Source: Prevotella sp. UBA4341
Lineage (GTDB): Bacteria > Bacteroidota > Bacteroidia > Bacteroidales > Bacteroidaceae
Direction of reading: 5' to 3'
Length of the DNA: 22,388 nt
Assembly: GCA_002393705.1 (NCBI GenBank)
Contig: DGTH01000066.1
Span: forward strand, 18,986-41,373
The stretch's first letter is position 1, and each line of letters starts with the position of its first letter. Shown here in pieces: positions 21,120-22,388 of the stretch. The notes under the pieces were generated by a model. That model did no database searches. It was not told where the DNA came from and was given only the letters and a program-made list of their open reading frames with translations. The position numbers and the translations under genes were made by a program.

Positions 21120-22271
21120 CTACAGCAGCTTTCGGATTTCTGCTTCCAAGTCGTCAATGGTAGCCATGCGCTTCACGAGGTTGTTCTCGCGGTCAATGAG
21201 GAAGTAGTCGGGCAGACTGGGAATGTTGTAAGTCAGTAGCAGCTGTGAGTTCAGACCTTGAGGGTCACGCACGCAGACCCATGGCAGGGCGGCCGTCTGC
21301 TGCTTCCAGAAGTGCTCGTCACCGTCGGCTGCCACCTGGTAAATCTCGAAGCCCTGAGCGCTGAACTTATCGTACAACTCGCGCATGGCAATGATGCGTT
21401 TGGGCGACTCCTCAAGGGCAAAGAGGTGGAAGTCGAGCAGGACCACCTTACCCTTCAGCTCCGAGAGCTTGCGCGTGCGCCCCTTGTTGTCGGCGAGCGT
21501 AATGTCGATGATGCCTGATGTCTGCACCTGCGAGGCATCGATGGTCTGCTGGTTGTTGTACTGCACGATGCGGTCGTTCTTCATGCCGTTGATGGCAATG
21601 TTGTGCAGGTTCTTCGTGCGCATGGCGTCGGGGTAGTTGGCGTCCCAGCTGGTGGCCACGGCGGCAAAGGCCTTGATGTCCTCGTGGTTGGTCTGCGGGT
21701 CAAAGATGAGCAGTCCGCCGACGGTCTGGAACAGGGCAAAGTAGGCATAAGCCTTGTCGGGTGCGCTGAAGATGTAGTTACGCTTCACGTCGTCCTTGTA
21801 GGCCTGAATCATGTGCATCAGTGAGTCGTGTCCCAGCGTGCCGGGGAGCGCGTTGCTAACCTCGAAACACCGTTGCTGTAGTGCTATCTGCTTCAGTGCC
21901 AGTTCCTTGATCTTCGTGCAATTCTCTGAGCCGCTTACCTCGTACTGCGTAATCATGGTGGGGTAGGCGGCCTTTATGTTGACCGTCTCCGTTGAGTCGA
22001 TGCTGATGTTGATGATTTGGTCGCTGATGCGCAAGCGGTAGAACTCGGGCGACAGGCCTGGCTCGCTCTTGAAGGAGAAAGAGCCGTCGGCCCCTAACTT
22101 GACGGAATCCACTTTCGTGATTTCTTCCAGGCCGATGTTCTCAAAGTAGAGCATCGAGTCCTGGGCTTCGCTGATGGTTCCTTCTACGTTAAACTTATTC
22201 TGGTTGCAGGCTGCAACGCTCAGAGCCATGAGTGCTGCGGCCCCTACTTTTCCTATCTTCTGAATGTTCAT
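21120..22271 (-). CDS. DUF4369/thioredoxin-fold (TlpA-like) lipoprotein lacking CxxC
   Basis: A 383-residue lipoprotein with signal peptide and lipobox LSVAAC (Cys22). Residues about 28-110 resemble DUF4369 (FNVEGTISEAQDSMLYFENIG). Residues about 255-383 have an AhpC/TSA-thioredoxin fold (KLSELKGKVVLLDF, then YNIPSLPDYFLID with the cis-Pro loop). At the active-site position, where TlpA/ResA proteins have WCxPC, the sequence is HLFALEESP, so no redox cysteines are present. A binding or structural role rather than disulfide reduction is inferred. It is the first gene of the leftward operon and has a good promoter. Confidence 0.9.
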   Translation of the reverse strand: MNIQKIGKVGAAALMALSVAACNQNKFNVEGTISEAQDSMLYFENIGLEEITKVDSVKLGADGSFSFKSEPGLSPEFYRLRISDQIINISIDSTETVNIKAAYPTMITQYEVSGSENCTKIKELALKQIALQQRCFEVSNALPGTLGHDSLMHMIQAYKDDVKRNYIFSAPDKAYAYFALFQTVGGLLIFDPQTNHEDIKAFAAVATSWDANYPDAMRTKNLHNIAINGMKNDRIVQYNNQQTIDASQVQTSGIIDITLADNKGRTRKLSELKGKVVLLDFHLFALEESPKRIIAMRELYDKFSAQGFEIYQVAADGDEHFWKQQTAALPWVCVRDPQGLNSQLLLTYNIPSLPDYFLIDRENNLVKRMATIDDLEAEIRKLL

Positions 22272-22297
22272 TGTTGTATTCCTATTTATTTACGTTG

Positions 22298-22329
22298 CAA
22301 AGTTACAAATAAGTGCGAAGAAAACCAAA
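22298..22329 (-). promoter_or_regulatory. Promoter of the leftward four-gene operon
   Basis: On the minus strand TAACTTTG (22305-22298) and TTTG (22329-22326) are 20 bases apart. The start near 22291 fits ATG 22271. No other promoter is apparent before the downstream genes to 17046. Confidence 0.8.
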
Positions 22330-22344
22330 AGATTTTTGGTTTTT

Positions 22345-22374
22345 CTCGTACCTCGTACCTCGCACCTCGCACTT
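22345..22374. repeat. 7-base repeat CGAGGTR family, opposite strand, at the window edge
   Basis: About four units CGTACCT/CGCACCT, the reverse complement of CGAGGTR, sit just upstream of the operon promoter. They belong to the same family as 13557-13680 and 17503-17530 but with the G-rich strand facing the other way. Confidence 0.75.
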
Positions 22375-22388
22375 ACACCGTTACCTTA

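Overview
The window looks like a chromosomal segment of a Prevotellaceae-type bacterium (Bacteroidales; Prevotella or a close relative). The evidence is promoters of the Bacteroidetes type (a TTTG/TTG element about 20 bases before TAnnTTTG), A-rich leaders without clear Shine-Dalgarno sequences, signal peptides ending in AQ, acidic residues just after lipobox cysteines, and typical families (DUF4842/LruC lipoproteins, S46 dipeptidyl-peptidase, DUF3160, DUF4369-thioredoxin). No rRNA, tRNA, CRISPR array or transposase is visible.

Left part (1-8550): four DUF4842/LruC-domain lipoproteins. The first (133-2802, +) converges with the second (2869-4137, -). The third (4297-6480, +) and fourth (6999-8480, +) follow, each with its own promoter. 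Genes 1 and 3 share a long beta-helix-like middle; gene 4 has an unrelated middle between the same kinds of ends. The 518-base gap between genes 3 and 4 holds a three-unit set of competing hairpins, a 104-base concentric inverted repeat with a CG/TA alternating centre, and a possible leftward promoter.

Middle (8550-13680, +): an apparent operon of a MOP-family polysaccharide flippase, an S46 dipeptidyl-peptidase (DPP7-like, overlapping the flippase stop by ATGA) and an exported retropepsin-like aspartic protease with a PDZ domain. From 13682 to 16108 (-) lies a second transcription unit: an exported carboxypeptidase-regulatory-like protein, uracil phosphoribosyltransferase and a small membrane protein. 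A symmetric divergent promoter pair separates it from an exported alpha/beta-hydrolase esterase (16253-17059, +).

Right part (17046-22271, -): an apparent operon transcribed leftward from a good promoter at about 22300. In order it encodes a DUF4369/thioredoxin-fold lipoprotein without a CxxC, a small VCBS-like exported protein, a YARHG-DUF3160 exported protein and a CapA-family protein.

The most striking structure is a repeat with an 80-base core, 17-base terminal inverted repeats and flanking 7-base tandem repeats, present three times (about 12145-12366, 17945-18106, 20991-21119). Each copy sits between two same-strand genes. Each is oriented so that its core encodes a signal-peptide-like segment (RR[M/V]LLVCCLLWSAAANSS) fused in frame to the downstream exported protein. 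For the aspartic protease and CapA, no later Met could give a complete catalytic domain, so the repeat appears to supply start codon and secretion signal. Other 7-base repeat families (CGAGGTR, ACTCCTC, GGGTGAT) fill intergenic gaps and in two places lie inside reading frames.
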